Shown here piece by piece: positions 62,624-64,000 of a DNA stretch of 64,000 nt. Under the pieces are notes generated by a model. That model did not search any database. It was not told where the DNA came from and saw nothing but the letters and a program-made list of their open reading frames with translations. The translations under genes and the position numbers were made by a program. Where the stretch lies: contig CAXXJK010000005.1 in NCBI GenBank assembly GCA_963665595.2, positions 124,001 to 188,000 of the forward strand. Direction: 5' to 3'. Numbering within the stretch: position 1 is the first letter of the stretch; every line of letters starts with the position of its first letter. This DNA is from G963665595 sp963665595 (lineage in GTDB: Bacteria; Actinomycetota; Coriobacteriia; Coriobacteriales; CADBOM01).

Positions 62624-64000
62624 TTGGATAATACGGCGCTTGAAGCGGCGCTGATCGCTGGTACTGATGCGGATATCGCAGCAGCGTATGCCACTTTGGC
62701 TGCTCGTGCGGAGACGGTGCGTCTCAATCTCCTCGAAGAACAGGTAGTTATACTTGATACGGAGACCACGGGATTCAAATCGGGCGAAGACCGTCTCATT
62801 GAAATAGCAGCAGCAATTATGGATGGGCCGCTCATTGTTGAACGTTTTTCGACGTTTGTAGATCCTGGCCGGCCTATTCCTGATGAAATAGTAGAACTTA
62901 CTCATATCACGGATGCAGATGTCAAGGGGGCACCGTCTCCTGCTGAGGCGGTACGGGCACTTGCTGAGTTTGCCGGGCATCGTACACTCATTGCACATAA
63001 CGCTTCCTTTGACCGAGGATTTCTTGAATATGAGGTGTCGTCGGATTCATGGTTTGCCAATGGTGACGCATGGATTGATTCGCTCGAGCTTGCTCGAATT
63101 GCATTGCCTCGCCTCCGCTCGCACGACATGCACACCCTCTCTCGTGCGTTCGGAGTTGTTCCTTCCACACATCGTGCTATCGATGACGTAGAGGCACTTT
63201 GTGCTATCTGGCGTATCTGCCTCGTTGGTCTGCTTGATATGCCTCCAGGCCTCGTAGGCTTTCTTGCTCACCTATTCGAAGATATCGATTGGAGTCTTCG
63301 CCCGCTGCTTTCTACTATAGCTTCCTGCAATGACGGAGTTTTTTCAGTGGCTACGCTGCGCGACGCGCGTATCAAAGCGTTGTCGCCAAAACTTAAGACC
63401 GATGCAACAGACCTTCCTGAGGCCGAACGTGTCATCATAGATACTGGCGAAATTGAAGAAGCTTTTTCTGCTGAAGGATTGCTGGGGCGCATATTCAAGG
63501 ATTATGAACCGCGAATCGAACAGGTCGAGTTTGCCTGCGAAGTTATTACTGCCCTAAACAATCGCGAACATCGTGCGCTTGATGCGGGAACCGGTGTAGG
63601 AAAATCCATGGGATATCTCGTGCCGCTTGCTCACTATGCTCTTTCAAACAATATTCGTGTGGGCATTGCTACAAAAACCAATGCACTGCTTGATCAGCTG
63701 ATGTATCATGAACTCCCTGCGCTCAAAGAAGCGCTTGCCCTGCGAAATCATGAAGATCTTCGTTACGTTGCCCTCAAGGGCTATGATCATTATCCCTGTC
63801 TGCGAAAACTGGTTCGCTATGTTCGAGAAGATAGCGAAAAGACATCTCATGCAGATCTCATCATTACCGCCATGTTGTATGCCTATATTGCTCAGACCAC
63901 TTTTGGTGATCTTGATCCGTTGCCGTTATATTGGAACTCTTTTCCGCATCACCATATATCGGCGACAACAGAAGAATGTCTTCATGGAAAGTGTCGTTTC
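62624..64000 (+). CDS. dinG: DnaQ-type exonuclease fused to DinG-type helicase (3' end outside window)
   Basis: 459 codons are seen and the frame is open to the window end. Residues ~38-205 are a DnaQ/DEDD 3'-5' exonuclease: VVILDTETTGF (Exo I), a LIAHNASFDRGFLE segment (Exo II) and the STHRAIDDVEA stretch (Exo III). From ~290 a superfamily 2 helicase begins: EPRIEQVEFACEVITAL, then Walker A ALDAGTGVGKSMGYL. Cys residues (YPCLRKL, CLHGKC) may start the Fe-S domain typical of DinG/XPD helicases. Such proteins act in DNA repair. The start is TTG 62624, seven bases after GAAAGG. Confidence 0.88.
   Translation, partial: MDNTALEAALIAGTDADIAAAYATLAARAETVRLNLLEEQVVILDTETTGFKSGEDRLIEIAAAIMDGPLIVERFSTFVDPGRPIPDEIVELTHITDADVKGAPSPAEAVRALAEFAGHRTLIAHNASFDRGFLEYEVSSDSWFANGDAWIDSLELARIALPRLRSHDMHTLSRAFGVVPSTHRAIDDVEALCAIWRICLVGLLDMPPGLVGFLAHLFEDIDWSLRPLLSTIASCNDGVFSVATLRDARIKALSPKLKTDATDLPEAERVIIDTGEIEEAFSAEGLLGRIFKDYEPRIEQVEFACEVITALNNREHRALDAGTGVGKSMGYLVPLAHYALSNNIRVGIATKTNALLDQLMYHELPALKEALALRNHEDLRYVALKGYDHYPCLRKLVRYVREDSEKTSHADLIITAMLYAYIAQTTFGDLDPLPLYWNSFPHHHISATTEECLHGKCRF

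Overview
The window is about 64 kb of ordinary bacterial chromosome with roughly balanced base composition. The gene content suggests a low-oxygen or anaerobic actinobacterium of the class Coriobacteriia, and the best guess is an Eggerthellaceae relative such as Cryptobacterium or Slackia. This rests on the combination of System I cytochrome c maturation genes, a TorD-type chaperone, a four-subunit 2-oxoacid:ferredoxin oxidoreductase, a minimal SufBC-type Fe-S system, SLH-anchored giant surface proteins and an HrcA/CIRCE-controlled groESL operon. The taxonomy is inference; no 16S rRNA gene is present. No prophage, insertion sequence or CRISPR array was seen.

Layout. 1-2350: the 3' end of an SLH surface protein, then a TolQ/ExbB-like channel gene overlapping a DUF2149 gene. 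2810-5141: MATE transporter and coaX. 5228-10853: a ccmE-F-A-B-C-D cytochrome c maturation cluster. 10944-13223: promoter, CIRCE operator, groES-groEL and a strong terminator shared with a convergent CotH-family lipoprotein. 15152-16510: a SixA phosphatase fused to a CHAD domain. 16768-21662: OPT transporter, a remnant of an ABC ATPase, a flavodoxin-like gene, an MFS transporter and a TorD-like chaperone. 21675-26860: ispE and tadA (minus), tRNA-Ser(UGA), a subgroup Ic aminotransferase, a four-helix membrane protein and the sufC-sufB pair (minus). 27160-32100: CDF transporter, VanZ, Mrp/Nbp35 ATPase, GtrA and a DEAD-box helicase.

32185-35691 is the conserved block veg, ffs (SRP RNA), dnaX, ybaB, recR. 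A membrane gene that appears split by a one-base frameshift in a run of five C follows (35906-37112). Next come porGDAB (37286-40312), upp and uraA with a terminator between them (40544-42604), and a purE-yqeY-hlyIII-CNNM run (42881-46160). 46600-50275 holds a secreted double-psi beta-barrel protein, a stand-alone protein resembling the N-terminal domain of cyanophycin synthetase, a PLP aminotransferase and a D-Ala-D-Ala-ligase-like enzyme. 50306-55360 is envelope-related: a flippase-like membrane protein, YtxH, PRC-barrel, a polysaccharide deacetylase and an unknown membrane-anchored protein. 55569-61643 encodes a 2024-residue SLH surface protein with an array of eight 450-bp tandem repeats. 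The window ends with an acetyltransferase and the start of a DnaQ-DinG type exonuclease-helicase.

How the genes fit together. The ccm genes load heme onto c-type cytochromes outside the membrane, and TorD-like chaperones usually serve molybdoenzymes, so anaerobic respiration is implied although no terminal reductase lies here. PorGDAB and the SufBC pair fit ferredoxin-based anaerobic metabolism. Many remaining genes build or modify the cell envelope. The least ordinary observations are the CXXXY-type two-domain CcmE, the SixA-CHAD fusion, the homopolymer frameshift, the nearly identical 450-bp surface-protein repeats, and the cyanophycin-synthetase-like/aminotransferase/ligase neighbourhood. 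I found no clear-cut new defence or mobile system.
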